From Lewinella sp. LCG006 (GTDB lineage: Bacteria; Bacteroidota; Bacteroidia; Chitinophagales; Saprospiraceae), in assembly GCF_040784935.1 (NCBI RefSeq), contig NZ_CP160680.1:2037501-2101500 (forward strand): DNA of 64,000 nt, read 5' to 3'. This document shows, in pieces, positions 42,005 to 51,264 of the stretch (within the stretch, counting starts at the first letter, position 1; every line of letters starts with the position of its first letter). The notes below the pieces were generated by a model. The model saw only the letters and a program-made list of their open reading frames with translations. It was not told the DNA's origin and ran no database searches. The position numbers and the translations under genes were made by a program.

Positions 42005-42580
42005 ATGGCACGTTATCTTACTATAAAAAGAATAAACAGTATAGCCTGGAAGGTGCTACTTGCCGCTGGTGTAGCAAACCCACCTGTTAATCCTTATCAA
42101 GTAGCCGATCATCTTAATATAGAGATTAAAGAAAAAGATTTAGGTGATATTTCTGGATTGTTAGTCATCAACAATGGAAAAGCCACTATAGGGCTCAACA
42201 ATCTAGAGACAAATAATGAAGTAAGAAGGCGATTTACAATTGCACATGAGATTGGTCATTTTGTACTTGGCCACGTGAAGGAAGGAAGAGAAATGTTTGT
42301 TGATCAAGCCAATCGGCAATTCTCTCTGTTCATGAGAAACGAAGAATCAACAAAAGGGACAAATCCGCAAGAAATCCAAGCGAATGCTTTTGCGGCAGCA
42401 CTACTAATGCCTGAGCCTTTCGTTCGTGCAGAATTAGATAAAATGATTGTAGCAGGAGCTGTAAGTGATCTTTCGGGTAATAGCGAAGAGTTTATCAAAG
42501 AGTTAGCCAAATCCTTTGGGGTTAGTTCGATGGCAATGACCTATAGGTTAGGTAATTTGCAGCTGTTTGAGACGATGTGA
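42005..42580 (+). CDS. ImmA/IrrE family metallo-endopeptidase
   Basis: A 191-residue protein with the zinc motif RFTIAHEIGHFVLGH (HExxH) and the usual downstream Glu in NPQEIQANAFAAALLMPEPF. The family cleaves HTH repressors, as in ICEBs1 ImmA and Deinococcus IrrE. The upstream XRE protein is the likely target. AT-rich. Confidence 0.95.
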   Translation: MARYLTIKRINSIAWKVLLAAGVANPPVNPYQVADHLNIEIKEKDLGDISGLLVINNGKATIGLNNLETNNEVRRRFTIAHEIGHFVLGHVKEGREMFVDQANRQFSLFMRNEESTKGTNPQEIQANAFAAALLMPEPFVRAELDKMIVAGAVSDLSGNSEEFIKELAKSFGVSSMAMTYRLGNLQLFETM

Positions 42581-42921
42581 TGACTTCTCCCTTAGAAGAA
42601 CAAATAATCTTCATCAAGATGCCTATTAAGTAGCTGATAAGCATCACTCTGACTATCCTCATGGTGTCTCCAAACGAAGTTGGCAATCCAATCAATGAAC
42701 ATCAATTCCTCAGAGTTTTTACTATCTCCTTCTTTGTATTAAAAAAGCGATTTTATATACAACACTGTATATCAAATAGCTAGAGTAGACGACAAAGGCA
42801 TTGTAGCAGGGGCAAAGGAAGAAGAATTGTTAAGTATCTCCTAAGATAAAATCTCGCCAAATAAATTCCCCAAAACTTCCGTTTATACAGCACTAATTTT
42901 TGCGAACAATCCAACTTTATC
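42581..42921. other. 341-bp gap with two short ORF remnants
   Basis: On the reverse strand, 42592-42702 encodes a 36-residue frame from an ATG (MFIDWIANFVWRHHEDSQSD...), and on the top strand 42744-42845 reads YQIARVDDKGIVAGAKEEELL before a stop with no start. Both look like pieces of degraded genes at the right edge of the island; neither is recognised. Confidence 0.35.
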
Positions 42922-43443
42922 ATGGCCAAACGTTTACTTTTCTATTCCTTTTTCTTGCTCCTTAGTGCTTCTTTTTTCACGCAATGCGCTAGCTTACAGC
43001 ACCTGGTAGACAATACCAAGCCATCCTCAACGGCAAACAGCAGCACATCTCAGGTGCGCAAAAATGTAGTAGATTTTGCCGCCGAGCAAAAAGGGGTACG
43101 TTATAAGTACGCTGGTCGGAGCCCTCAGACGGGATTTGATTGTTCTGGATTTACACATTATGTTTTCAATGCTTTTGATGTTGACCTTACCCCCGTTTCA
43201 CGTGCCCAGGAAGATGAAGGCAAGCGCATCAACCTCAAAGATGCGCAAGCTGGGGACTTGGTTTTCTTTCGCAAGAGCAATAACGGATCCGTCTTTCACG
43301 TAGCCCTGGTCGTAAGCCAAAGCCCCGGCAACCTTACCGTCATTCACAGTACTTCTTCCCGCGGGGTGATCATGGAAAACGTCTACGATAGTTCCTATTG
43401 GCGCACTAAAATCATGAGCGCACGCGATGTCCTGTCTCGTTAA
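42922..43443 (+). CDS. C40 family (NlpC/P60) peptidase lipoprotein
   Basis: A 173-residue lipoprotein (signal peptide with FFTQCA, Cys). The NlpC/P60 catalytic residues are Cys in FDCSGFTHYVF, His in GSVFHVALVV and His in LTVIHSTSSRG. It hydrolyses gamma-D-glutamyl-diaminopimelate bonds of peptidoglycan. Confidence 0.94.
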   Translation: MAKRLLFYSFFLLLSASFFTQCASLQHLVDNTKPSSTANSSTSQVRKNVVDFAAEQKGVRYKYAGRSPQTGFDCSGFTHYVFNAFDVDLTPVSRAQEDEGKRINLKDAQAGDLVFFRKSNNGSVFHVALVVSQSPGNLTVIHSTSSRGVIMENVYDSSYWRTKIMSARDVLSR

Positions 43444-43625
43444 AGCAACTGGGAAGATAAGCTCTACGAACAGAAAAATTGCCATAGAAGGGTTTATATT
43501 AATTTTTTATTCATAGCTTTAGCTGTAGGGGGATTATCTTTTTATAGCAATTAAGAGCTTATCGTGCAAGGTAAACGCTGTCACTGCTATCTTGCGCTTG
43601 CCATACTATTAACAAAACATGGACT

Positions 43626-45812
43626 GTGTCAGAAACGAATCAGGCCCCTTTATTGGCAGATACTAATCGACTGGTTATCCAACTAACGAAATCAAGAGCT
43701 TTTCGCAAAAAGCTTCCTGAGGTGCTACGGGTGTTATCGAATCATCTGGGGGTGGACGAAAGCTACTTGCTTGAAATAAGTCCTGTCAAAGGTGTTCCCG
43801 ACCAGTTGCTCTACCATAAAATTATTCAAGTATCCAGTGCTGGCAAAAAGACAGAACACTCCATTGCTTCCCTTTTTTCAACCGTCACTTTCTCGCAGCG
43901 GGTATTAAAATCATGGTTGTCAGATTTGGCCAGCTTATCCAACGTACAGCTATCGATCAATCACGATTCGGAGGAAAACACGGGGGTCCCGCAATTGATT
44001 TATGCCAGCCAAAAAGAAATGCCCGCCCTTGAAAAAGTAAAAAACAACCAAATTTGTAAAGAAATCATAAATGCCCTGGGCATCTCTTTTTCTTCTTTCC
44101 TTGTCGTGCCACTCGTCTATGAACAAACCATTTTAGGTTTTTTTGCCACCCATAGTCAAACATACATCAAACACACTCCTGCACATCTGGAAATGCTTGT
44201 GGCTTTGATGCAACTGGTCGCCAAACTTTACACCTGCGAAAAAGTAGAAGACCAACGAATCTTTCACGAAAACCACCTACTCAAAACCAGTGAGAAAAGA
44301 TACCGCAAATTCATCCGCCACAGTGCAGAAGGTATCTACTTCGTGAATTGCGGTAAACCAATCTCTACCTCCCTGGATATTGATTCACAGACGGAGCTGT
44401 ACTATGCCAATGCGTATGTGGAAGAATGTAATTTAGCCATGGCCAAGATGTATGGCTTTGATGATGAAGCCGGGCTTGTTGGTAAGCGTGTAGAAAATAT
44501 TCACCAAGGAGAAAACTATGAGCAAAACAAAGAATCCTTCAGGGTTTTAGCGGCAAATAATTACCAGATCAAGGGCCAAGAGACGAAAGAACTGGATAAA
44601 TATGGCAATTGGCGATTTTTCAAAAATGAAGCTTTCGGTATCATCGAAAATGATCATCTGCTAGGCATCTGGGGAATTCAGAGAGACATTACTGAAAAGC
44701 ATCAGAACGAACGAGGAGATGCGTTATTAGAAGCCGTCCTTCATGCTATCCCGGATATCAAAATACGTATCAATATTGAAGGGCAGATTCTGGCACTTTA
44801 CGGTTCTGAACAAAAACAGGATGGGCTTTCTTTTCAAGACAATGCCATCACCGGCAAGCATCTTACTGAAGTGCTACCCGTTTTTGTAGCTAAAGGATTA
44901 CTGTTTAATGCCCGTAAATCACTAGAAGAAGACGCCTTGCAATCCTTTGAGTTTCTCGATGCCGATACCAGTGATGGCAACATACGCTACTACGAAGCAC
45001 GGATCAACAACATCAACAAGGAGGAGATCATCATCATTCTAAGAAACGTCACCCAACTAAAGATAGCAGAACAAGCCCTTACCGAACAGATCAGCCAGGT
45101 CGATCAAAAGAATCGTCAACTACAGAAGTACATTGAGTCCAATCTGCAACTCGAAAATTTTGCTTTTGTAGCTTCACATGATCTCCGTGAGCCCGTCCGT
45201 ACCATGCGTACTTTTGGACAGTTTCTGAAAAAACGGGTTGGTCATAAGTTGGATGAAGAAAGTATGACTCATCTCGACTTTATCATCAACAGTGCTAGTA
45301 GGATGAACCAGCTCATTGAGGATTTGCTGACTTATTCTCGCGTAAATACGGAATCAGCCACCCACGACCCTATTGAATTATGCCCCCTGCTCGAAGAGAT
45401 CACCAATAGCCTAAAAGCAACCATAGAGGAAACTGGTGCAAAAATCATCTACAAGCATCTTCCTCCTGTCATCCACGGCAATCGCCTGAAAATCCTGCAG
45501 GTTTTCCAGAACTTACTGGCCAATGGCATTAAATTTCACCGAAAAGAGGAGCCACCAAAAATCATTATTTCCGTCAAGGAAACCAAAACCCATTGGCGTT
45601 TTATGGTCGCCGATAACGGCATTGGTATTGAAGAAGAATTTCATGAGCAAATTTTCGTCATCTTCAAAAAATTGCACAATTACCAAGAGTACCAAGGTAC
45701 GGGCATTGGCCTTACCCTCGTAAAGAGTATTGTTAATCAACACGGTGGAGAAATATGGTTAGAGTCTACCGTAGGAAAAGGTACCACCTTCTATTTTACG
45801 CTATTAAAGTAA
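43626..45812 (+). CDS. Sensor histidine kinase with GAF and PAS domains
   Basis: A 728-residue soluble kinase from a GTG start. Residues ~15-210 form a GAF-like domain, ~225-355 a PAS domain (ENLLKTSEKRYRKFIRHSAEGIYFVN...), ~360-480 a second PAS-like domain, then HisKA with FAFVASHDLREPVRTMRTFGQFLKK (phospho-accepting His) and HATPase_c with N (FQNLLANGIKFHR), G1 (DNGIGIEEEF) and G2 (GTGIGLTLVKSI). Bacteriophytochrome-like kinase type. No response regulator is adjacent. An NTF2-like gene follows after 6 nt. Confidence 0.94.
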   Translation: MSETNQAPLLADTNRLVIQLTKSRAFRKKLPEVLRVLSNHLGVDESYLLEISPVKGVPDQLLYHKIIQVSSAGKKTEHSIASLFSTVTFSQRVLKSWLSDLASLSNVQLSINHDSEENTGVPQLIYASQKEMPALEKVKNNQICKEIINALGISFSSFLVVPLVYEQTILGFFATHSQTYIKHTPAHLEMLVALMQLVAKLYTCEKVEDQRIFHENHLLKTSEKRYRKFIRHSAEGIYFVNCGKPISTSLDIDSQTELYYANAYVEECNLAMAKMYGFDDEAGLVGKRVENIHQGENYEQNKESFRVLAANNYQIKGQETKELDKYGNWRFFKNEAFGIIENDHLLGIWGIQRDITEKHQNERGDALLEAVLHAIPDIKIRINIEGQILALYGSEQKQDGLSFQDNAITGKHLTEVLPVFVAKGLLFNARKSLEEDALQSFEFLDADTSDGNIRYYEARINNINKEEIIIILRNVTQLKIAEQALTEQISQVDQKNRQLQKYIESNLQLENFAFVASHDLREPVRTMRTFGQFLKKRVGHKLDEESMTHLDFIINSASRMNQLIEDLLTYSRVNTESATHDPIELCPLLEEITNSLKATIEETGAKIIYKHLPPVIHGNRLKILQVFQNLLANGIKFHRKEEPPKIIISVKETKTHWRFMVADNGIGIEEEFHEQIFVIFKKLHNYQEYQGTGIGLTLVKSIVNQHGGEIWLESTVGKGTTFYFTLLK

Positions 45813-45818
45813 ATCGTC

Positions 45819-46208
45819 ATGAACAATTTTCAGCGCAAAGTTCAGGAACTTAGCGAAAACTACCTCAACAGCCTGGCTCATGCAGATTTAGAAGGGATAC
45901 TAGGCCTTTTTGCTCCCACGGCCCTCGTGAAATCGCCGCTTTATGGCAAAATGACGGCAGCCGCTTTTTACCACAATCTCTTCAAAGACACCCAATCCTC
46001 AGAAGTACAACTAAAGGACGTACTCACCAATGAAGAAAACCTCTCGGCCTGCCTGTTTTTTGCGTATACCTGGACGCTGGCCAGTGGTGCTAAAGTGGAG
46101 TTTGAAGTCATTGATTATCTCCAACTCAATAAAGAGGGCTTAATAGAACTGCTACAAATCGTGTACGACACGCGACATAGCCGCCATGCGTACGAAGCGC
46201 TCAATTAA
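45819..46208 (+). CDS. NTF2/SnoaL-like protein
   Basis: A 129-residue single-domain protein with the NTF2-like layout (NYLNSLAHADLEGILGLFAPTALVKSPLYGKMTAAAFYHNLF, then beta strands). Such small proteins bind small ligands or act as isomerases; no active-site residues can be assigned. It lies 6 nt behind the histidine kinase and probably shares its transcript. Its end overlaps the GAF protein stop by 4 nt. Confidence 0.82.
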   Translation: MNNFQRKVQELSENYLNSLAHADLEGILGLFAPTALVKSPLYGKMTAAAFYHNLFKDTQSSEVQLKDVLTNEENLSACLFFAYTWTLASGAKVEFEVIDYLQLNKEGLIELLQIVYDTRHSRHAYEALN

Positions 46209-48580
46209 AGTTTTACCTGCATTCGCAGTGCCCTCAATCCTTGTACTCCTTGTAGTGGGCCCAACTCATAATCATGCGGGGGCTCGGTGATGTAGCCATG
46301 GTAGAGCAAATAATCAGCGTATTTCAGGTATTCCAGGCGGTCTTTTTCCTGGAGATAAACCACCGAGACATGGCCAGACTTGGTGATTCGTTCATCTGTT
46401 CCAGAAATAACGGCTTTATCAATTCGCTTTTTCAGGATTTCATAACGAACATTGTAAGCACCATCTACATCAAATCGCTTTTCATCCATCCGGAAACGGA
46501 TCGACAAGGGTGTCGTGTATGCAAAGACCAACTGAGCAGTAGTTAATGACATCGGCCAATGCTGTCTTTGTATTTCTACTTGGCGCGTAATATCACACAT
46601 TTGAATCATCTGCCACAAGCGGAAGTTGCGTAAATGAATATCACTAAAGATATTCTTCTTTTTCAGGATGGACTGCCCCAGGTACATATTGTATTCTACC
46701 CCATCGGTTTTGTAGCGTTCAAAATAATGAGGGAGCGTTTTCTGCATAGCGACATTTTCTTTGTCCAGAAAGGAACCTATCAGGTCATTGAGTGCTTCAA
46801 CGCTTTTTTCATAATCCTTGCGTTGCTGATATACGATACCCAGCTCAGGATCAAGCGAATTAAAATAAGCCCTGACCGCGGGGCTAAGATCAACATTCTC
46901 CATGGCCAGTTGACGCAATAATGGTTGAATTTCAGCGTGTAACAAATCCAGTACGCGTGTTTCGTCGTTGGAGTTGAATGTATCCGTCAGGTGCTGTAAT
47001 TCCCGATCCAAATGAAGGAGCGCCTGATTAACCAGAGGAAAAACAAGCAAATCTTTGCTTTTCACCAATACCGCCCGTGCCTCAGAGAGTTCCGTTATCA
47101 AATCAGCTCGGACGGCCTCGTTGCGCTTGGTCGAAGAGCCCACAATATCTGCTTGTCCATACAACGGATACACATCCTTAAAGACGATGCCTTTGCCTCG
47201 GGTAACTTTCTCGCCATTGGTACGCTTCTCCAGAAGACTGTACGCTTCTTCGATAAAACGCCATTCTACACTAGGATGCAATGCGGTGTACTGTTCACGA
47301 ATAACGGCTTCAATAGCATTGTCCACCTCTTCCCGGCTTCGCTCTACCGCCGTACGAAACAAGCCTACAATCTCTTTAAACTTGAGCTCAATAAAACTGT
47401 GCAAACCATAAGCATGGGGAGAGCCCAACTCTACCAGACCAACGACATTGTCCTCCATGTCCACTAAGGTGGCGATGATAATCGAACGGATGCCCTGTTC
47501 GATCAAGGCCATCTCAAGTGGCGTTTGATTTTTTACATTCCTTAAATCTTCGATCAAGAGTACCTCCCGAAACTGGCACACCCGCTCGTAAATACTGCCG
47601 CTATATTCCGGCGCAAGCAAGTTGGGAATCTCCTGGCTTAGAAAATCAAAACGAATTTTATACTGGTGAGCAACAGCCCGTTCTACGGGATAGTCAATGG
47701 CCGTCACACCCAGACGCAGATCAGGTACCCCCAGGTAAATTTTCATCAATTGCTCCAGCTCTTCAATATTCTTTCGATCAAGAACGGCATTGCGCCGAAG
47801 CAAGTGGTGCTTAATCTGCGAAAGCGATTCCTCGCTGGTAATGTCTAACATGCTCACCATCACCAAGCCTTGAAATTCAAAGGTGTCCACTGGCAAAGCA
47901 TTTAGCCAGCGATCGGTATCGTAAATATTGGAGAGCAATTGATCAATTTCGTGCTGGGAAAGCATGGGCAGTTCCCCATTTACTTTGACATCAACAAAGC
48001 TGATGTCCATAATCGCTTTATAAAACTTGGGTAATACAGTACCGCTTTCTTCGATGCTGATCAATATTGGCGGGTCAATCTCAATTTGCTGGCCGTAAAA
48101 TTTATTTAAAATAAGGCTTCCCGCCTTGACCAGTGTCGCGCAGAATAGGATATTATCTGTCTTGTTGAGCGTATACTTGACATCACTCTTCAGAAAAAGG
48201 TCCTGTAGTCGAGGACTCGTATACACATCATCCATCGAGAAAGGGCGAGAAATCTTGACCAACTGGTTATCCTGGGTATAGGAAGGCACCAGAAAGGAAA
48301 GCAGCAAGTCTACCAGTTCCTGGTGTTCGTTTAAAACAGACATGTTTGTTATTGGCCCCCTCAACTCCTTTACCTTCTCTATCCTGGCGAGGATTTCTTG
48401 GGCGACAAAGGCAGTACCACTTTGTGTTTGTGCTATCTCCTCAACAGACCGAAGCAAGGGTTCGAAAGAGAAAGAACTGGGAAAAGGTAAAAGGAAAGGG
48501 TTGCCAGCCTTCTTTAATGAATCTTTGGCACCAGACCATTCTTGATAATTTTGCGTAAAGGGCATTTCCATGCTTTCCAT
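46205..48580 (-). CDS. Large GAF-domain protein
   Basis: A 791-residue cytoplasmic protein of a type common in Bacteroidota. A GAF-like domain is visible around residues 315-420 (FREVLLIEDLRNVKNQTPLEMALIEQGIRSIIIATLVDMEDNVVGLVELGSP). The rest is helical without a kinase, cyclase or GGDEF module, so it has no obvious output domain. The start is taken at the first ATG; ATGs at residues 4 and 6 are alternatives. It is convergent with the histidine kinase pair and may share the signal. Confidence 0.8.
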   Translation of the reverse strand: MESMEMPFTQNYQEWSGAKDSLKKAGNPFLLPFPSSFSFEPLLRSVEEIAQTQSGTAFVAQEILARIEKVKELRGPITNMSVLNEHQELVDLLLSFLVPSYTQDNQLVKISRPFSMDDVYTSPRLQDLFLKSDVKYTLNKTDNILFCATLVKAGSLILNKFYGQQIEIDPPILISIEESGTVLPKFYKAIMDISFVDVKVNGELPMLSQHEIDQLLSNIYDTDRWLNALPVDTFEFQGLVMVSMLDITSEESLSQIKHHLLRRNAVLDRKNIEELEQLMKIYLGVPDLRLGVTAIDYPVERAVAHQYKIRFDFLSQEIPNLLAPEYSGSIYERVCQFREVLLIEDLRNVKNQTPLEMALIEQGIRSIIIATLVDMEDNVVGLVELGSPHAYGLHSFIELKFKEIVGLFRTAVERSREEVDNAIEAVIREQYTALHPSVEWRFIEEAYSLLEKRTNGEKVTRGKGIVFKDVYPLYGQADIVGSSTKRNEAVRADLITELSEARAVLVKSKDLLVFPLVNQALLHLDRELQHLTDTFNSNDETRVLDLLHAEIQPLLRQLAMENVDLSPAVRAYFNSLDPELGIVYQQRKDYEKSVEALNDLIGSFLDKENVAMQKTLPHYFERYKTDGVEYNMYLGQSILKKKNIFSDIHLRNFRLWQMIQMCDITRQVEIQRQHWPMSLTTAQLVFAYTTPLSIRFRMDEKRFDVDGAYNVRYEILKKRIDKAVISGTDERITKSGHVSVVYLQEKDRLEYLKYADYLLYHGYITEPPHDYELGPLQGVQGLRALRMQVKL

Positions 48581-48914
48581 CTTTTAGCCAAAACTAAAGT
48601 ATAATCACCTCAGTGTTAATAAACAGCATAGGCTTTAAGTAAGTTAAAAAATAACGGTCTGTCTGTCTAGGAAATCGCTCCATCTATCGGTTATTACCAC
48701 CATTTCGTTTGATTGCAGAAAAAAAACTGCAACTTTTCCTGTTTAATCTCCGTCTATCAAACGTATCCATTTCCTGAAGAAAGTAGCGGTGGGACAAGCT
48801 TCAACGCAGGGCTTGTTTATCGATAATACCACAATCAGGAGTTTTTTTTTGAAATCACGGAGGCTCAAAGAAGCGGTATTTAAGCTGTTTCCGAGAGACC
48901 TTCACAAACCCGAC
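48581..48914. other. 334-bp intergenic region, no gene
   Basis: It lies between the GAF gene start (reverse) and the next gene's start (forward). CAAAACTA at 48589-48596 reads TAGTTTTG on the reverse strand, a possible -7 element 8 nt from the GAF gene's ATG. Nothing else was recognised. Confidence 0.5.
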
Positions 48915-49283
48915 ATGATGAAAAATTTTCTTAGTATGCTGGCCATCGCCAGCGCCGTACTTTACTGTACCCCCGCATTGGCAAACACAACACCCGTAAA
49001 ATTGCTGGTAAAAGTGGAGACATTAGACCAAAACCACATTAAGCTCCATTTAGCTAACTTGTTACAAGAGACAACGGTAATTAGACTACAGGATTTTGAA
49101 GGCACCACCTACTTCCTTCAGACCATCAACGACCACAATGGCTATGCCGCCAGCATCAACCTGGAAGCTTTACCCGAAGGCCGCTATATCCTTCGCATCA
49201 CTGGAAAAGAAAGTCAGATTGATCAAGTTGTGTTCAAAGGGGACAACACCCTTTTTGTGAGCCAACCAAAAGTATCGAAATAA
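48915..49283 (+). CDS. Secreted protein, unknown (T9SS-tail-like fold)
   Basis: 122-123 residues from the ATG at 48915 or 48918; the longer frame adds 42 unlikely residues. A signal peptide (FLSMLAIASAVLYCTPALAN) precedes a beta-rich domain (VKLLVKVETLDQNHIKLHLAN... GRYILRITGKESQIDQVVFKGD) resembling the sorting-domain fold of Bacteroidota, but ending FVSQPKVSK rather than in a classical T9SS tail. Function unknown. Confidence 0.65.
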   Translation: MMKNFLSMLAIASAVLYCTPALANTTPVKLLVKVETLDQNHIKLHLANLLQETTVIRLQDFEGTTYFLQTINDHNGYAASINLEALPEGRYILRITGKESQIDQVVFKGDNTLFVSQPKVSK

Positions 49284-49290
49284 TGACCCC

Positions 49291-49326
49291 AGGGGATTTG
49301 GAATCATTTTCAAGTCCCCTTTATTA
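49291..49326 (+). terminator. Intrinsic terminator
   Basis: AGGGGATTTG / CAAGTCCCCT arms (one G-T pair) with a 10-nt loop, followed by TTTATT. It lies 8 nt after the secreted-protein stop. Confidence 0.75.
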
Positions 49327-49335
49327 GACTTGCTC

Positions 49336-50295
49336 TTACGCTGGCGAAAGAAATCGCAACGCATTAGGCAAGAGCGTAATCGTTGCGGGGCACGCTCCCA
49401 GAAATTCGCCATCAGCTTCTATTAGCAATTCATCCCCATCCTCTGCCACCACTGCCATCGTTTCGCAATGGGTGAGGTGAGCTTTATGGTAGCTCGCAAT
49501 CCGCCCTTTGTAAAAGCGAAAAGAATTTAACACCACTGCCAACTTACTAACTTTCCCTACCCAGGTCAGCGCAAAGGTTTCTCCCTGGCTACTCGCATGC
49601 GGAACCAGTTGCATCCCTCCCCCTGAAAATTTTCCTATTCCGGCATTGATGGTATAAAAAGCAGCTTTGTACTGATGTTGCTCATTGTATTTAATAATTC
49701 CTTTTTGAGGCTGGTACATGAATAAACACCGAAAAGTAGCCCAGAAGTAGAATAATTTTCCTGGCAACAGACTTTTTTTACCCGCCATGTAGCGCACCAC
49801 AAAAGCATCGTACGCCAAGCCAGCCACATTCATAAAACAGCGTACCTCAAGGCCCGTATCCGATTGATAGCTTATTTTGCCCAAGTTTTGGTAAGCGGGT
49901 ACTGCGGTAAGAAAATACGAGCGCCACCGCTGCCAGCTTTTAGGAATTTCGTGCGATTTTATCCAATCATTTCCAGTACCCAAAGGCAACAAAGCAAAGG
50001 TAATCTCTCGGGTTGGCACCTTTTTTTGCAAAACAATACCATTGACCACCTGATGCGCAATACCATCTCCGCCGACGGCCATGATGTGGCGAATACCTTC
50101 GGCCACGGCTTCCGCCACAATCGCCGTAGCGTCGCCACGATGCCTACTGATAACAATTTTAGTATCGGCCAACAAATCGGTCAGTTTGGTTTGCACAGCT
50201 GGCCACCACTGCCCCAAATTCCCATTATTGGCCTGGGGGTTGACGATAACTAACCAGCGAGCGGTCAGATGTGATCTCTTAGTATTTTGTATCAT
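49336..50295 (-). CDS. Diacylglycerol/lipid kinase family protein
   Basis: A 319-residue protein with the DAGK catalytic motifs: VNPQANNG, AVGGDGIAHQVVNG and LPLGTGNDW, plus the C-terminal GEFLGACPATITLLP region. It phosphorylates a lipid such as diacylglycerol or sphingosine at the membrane. It is divergent from the ABC transporter operon. Confidence 0.9.
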   Translation of the reverse strand: MIQNTKRSHLTARWLVIVNPQANNGNLGQWWPAVQTKLTDLLADTKIVISRHRGDATAIVAEAVAEGIRHIMAVGGDGIAHQVVNGIVLQKKVPTREITFALLPLGTGNDWIKSHEIPKSWQRWRSYFLTAVPAYQNLGKISYQSDTGLEVRCFMNVAGLAYDAFVVRYMAGKKSLLPGKLFYFWATFRCLFMYQPQKGIIKYNEQHQYKAAFYTINAGIGKFSGGGMQLVPHASSQGETFALTWVGKVSKLAVVLNSFRFYKGRIASYHKAHLTHCETMAVVAEDGDELLIEADGEFLGACPATITLLPNALRFLSPA

Positions 50296-50340
50296 TGTGG
50301 CAGCATAAAATAATTTCCAATATCCATATTCCGATCAGTA

Positions 50341-51252
50341 GTGACAAATATCCTGGAAATAAAAGAGGTCATTAAGGCCTACGGCAGCAAAATAGCAGTA
50401 GATCGGGTGTCTTTAACGGTACCCAAAGGAACTATTTTTGGACTATTGGGCCCCAACGGTGCAGGGAAAACCTCCCTGATCCGTATGATCACGACCATCA
50501 CCCGCCCCGACGAAGGGGAAATCATTTTGAACGGCGAGCCTTTAAATGCCGATCATCCTCGTCAGATTGGTTATTTACCCGAAGAACGGGGGCTTTACAA
50601 GAAAATGAAAGTAGGTGAACATCTCCTGTATTTAGCTCAATTGAAAGGCCTAACCGCTGCTACTGCCAGGCAAGCTTCTCAACACTGGTTGGAAAAATTA
50701 GGCATGAGCGAACGTTGGAACCAGCCCGTAGAAGCGCTCTCCAAAGGCCTTCAACAGCAAGTACAGTTTATCGCAACGGTGATTCACCAACCCAAACTAT
50801 TGATCCTCGACGAGCCTTTTTCCGGGCTTGACCCCGTAAATACCAATCGGCTTAAAAAAGAAATCCGCTTGCTCAATGAACAAGGGACCAGCATCATTTT
50901 CTCTACCCACCGCATGGAGCAAGTAGAGGAAATTTGCGAAGACATCATGCTGATCAATGCTGGCAAGAATGTCCTACAAGGTGCCGTCAGTGAGATCAGG
51001 GAACGTTACAAACAATACCATTTTCAATTGCACTACCAGGGAGAACTACCTGCTACTTTCGCCCAACATTTTTCGGTGCTGGAACAAGGTAAACAATCCC
51101 TCACTTTTGCTGGTCAGGAAAATGAAACCGTCAACAGCATCCTGCAACAGCTTTTACAACTGGGGGTTCAGATTCGCTCTTTTACCGAGGTGCTGCCTAG
51201 TTTGAATGATATTTTTATTCGTACGGTTGGGGCGGCTGCTCCCGCTTCCTAA
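50341..51252 (+). CDS. ABC transporter ATP-binding protein (NatA-type)
   Basis: A 303-residue ATPase from a GTG start. Walker A is GPNGAGKTS, the signature ALSKGLQQQ, Walker B LLILDEPFSGLD, with the C-terminal ~80-residue extension typical of NatA/CcmA-type exporters. It forms the two-gene exporter with the permease starting 12 nt downstream. Confidence 0.94.
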   Translation: MTNILEIKEVIKAYGSKIAVDRVSLTVPKGTIFGLLGPNGAGKTSLIRMITTITRPDEGEIILNGEPLNADHPRQIGYLPEERGLYKKMKVGEHLLYLAQLKGLTAATARQASQHWLEKLGMSERWNQPVEALSKGLQQQVQFIATVIHQPKLLILDEPFSGLDPVNTNRLKKEIRLLNEQGTSIIFSTHRMEQVEEICEDIMLINAGKNVLQGAVSEIRERYKQYHFQLHYQGELPATFAQHFSVLEQGKQSLTFAGQENETVNSILQQLLQLGVQIRSFTEVLPSLNDIFIRTVGAAAPAS

Positions 51253-51264
51253 AATTGCCGTTTT

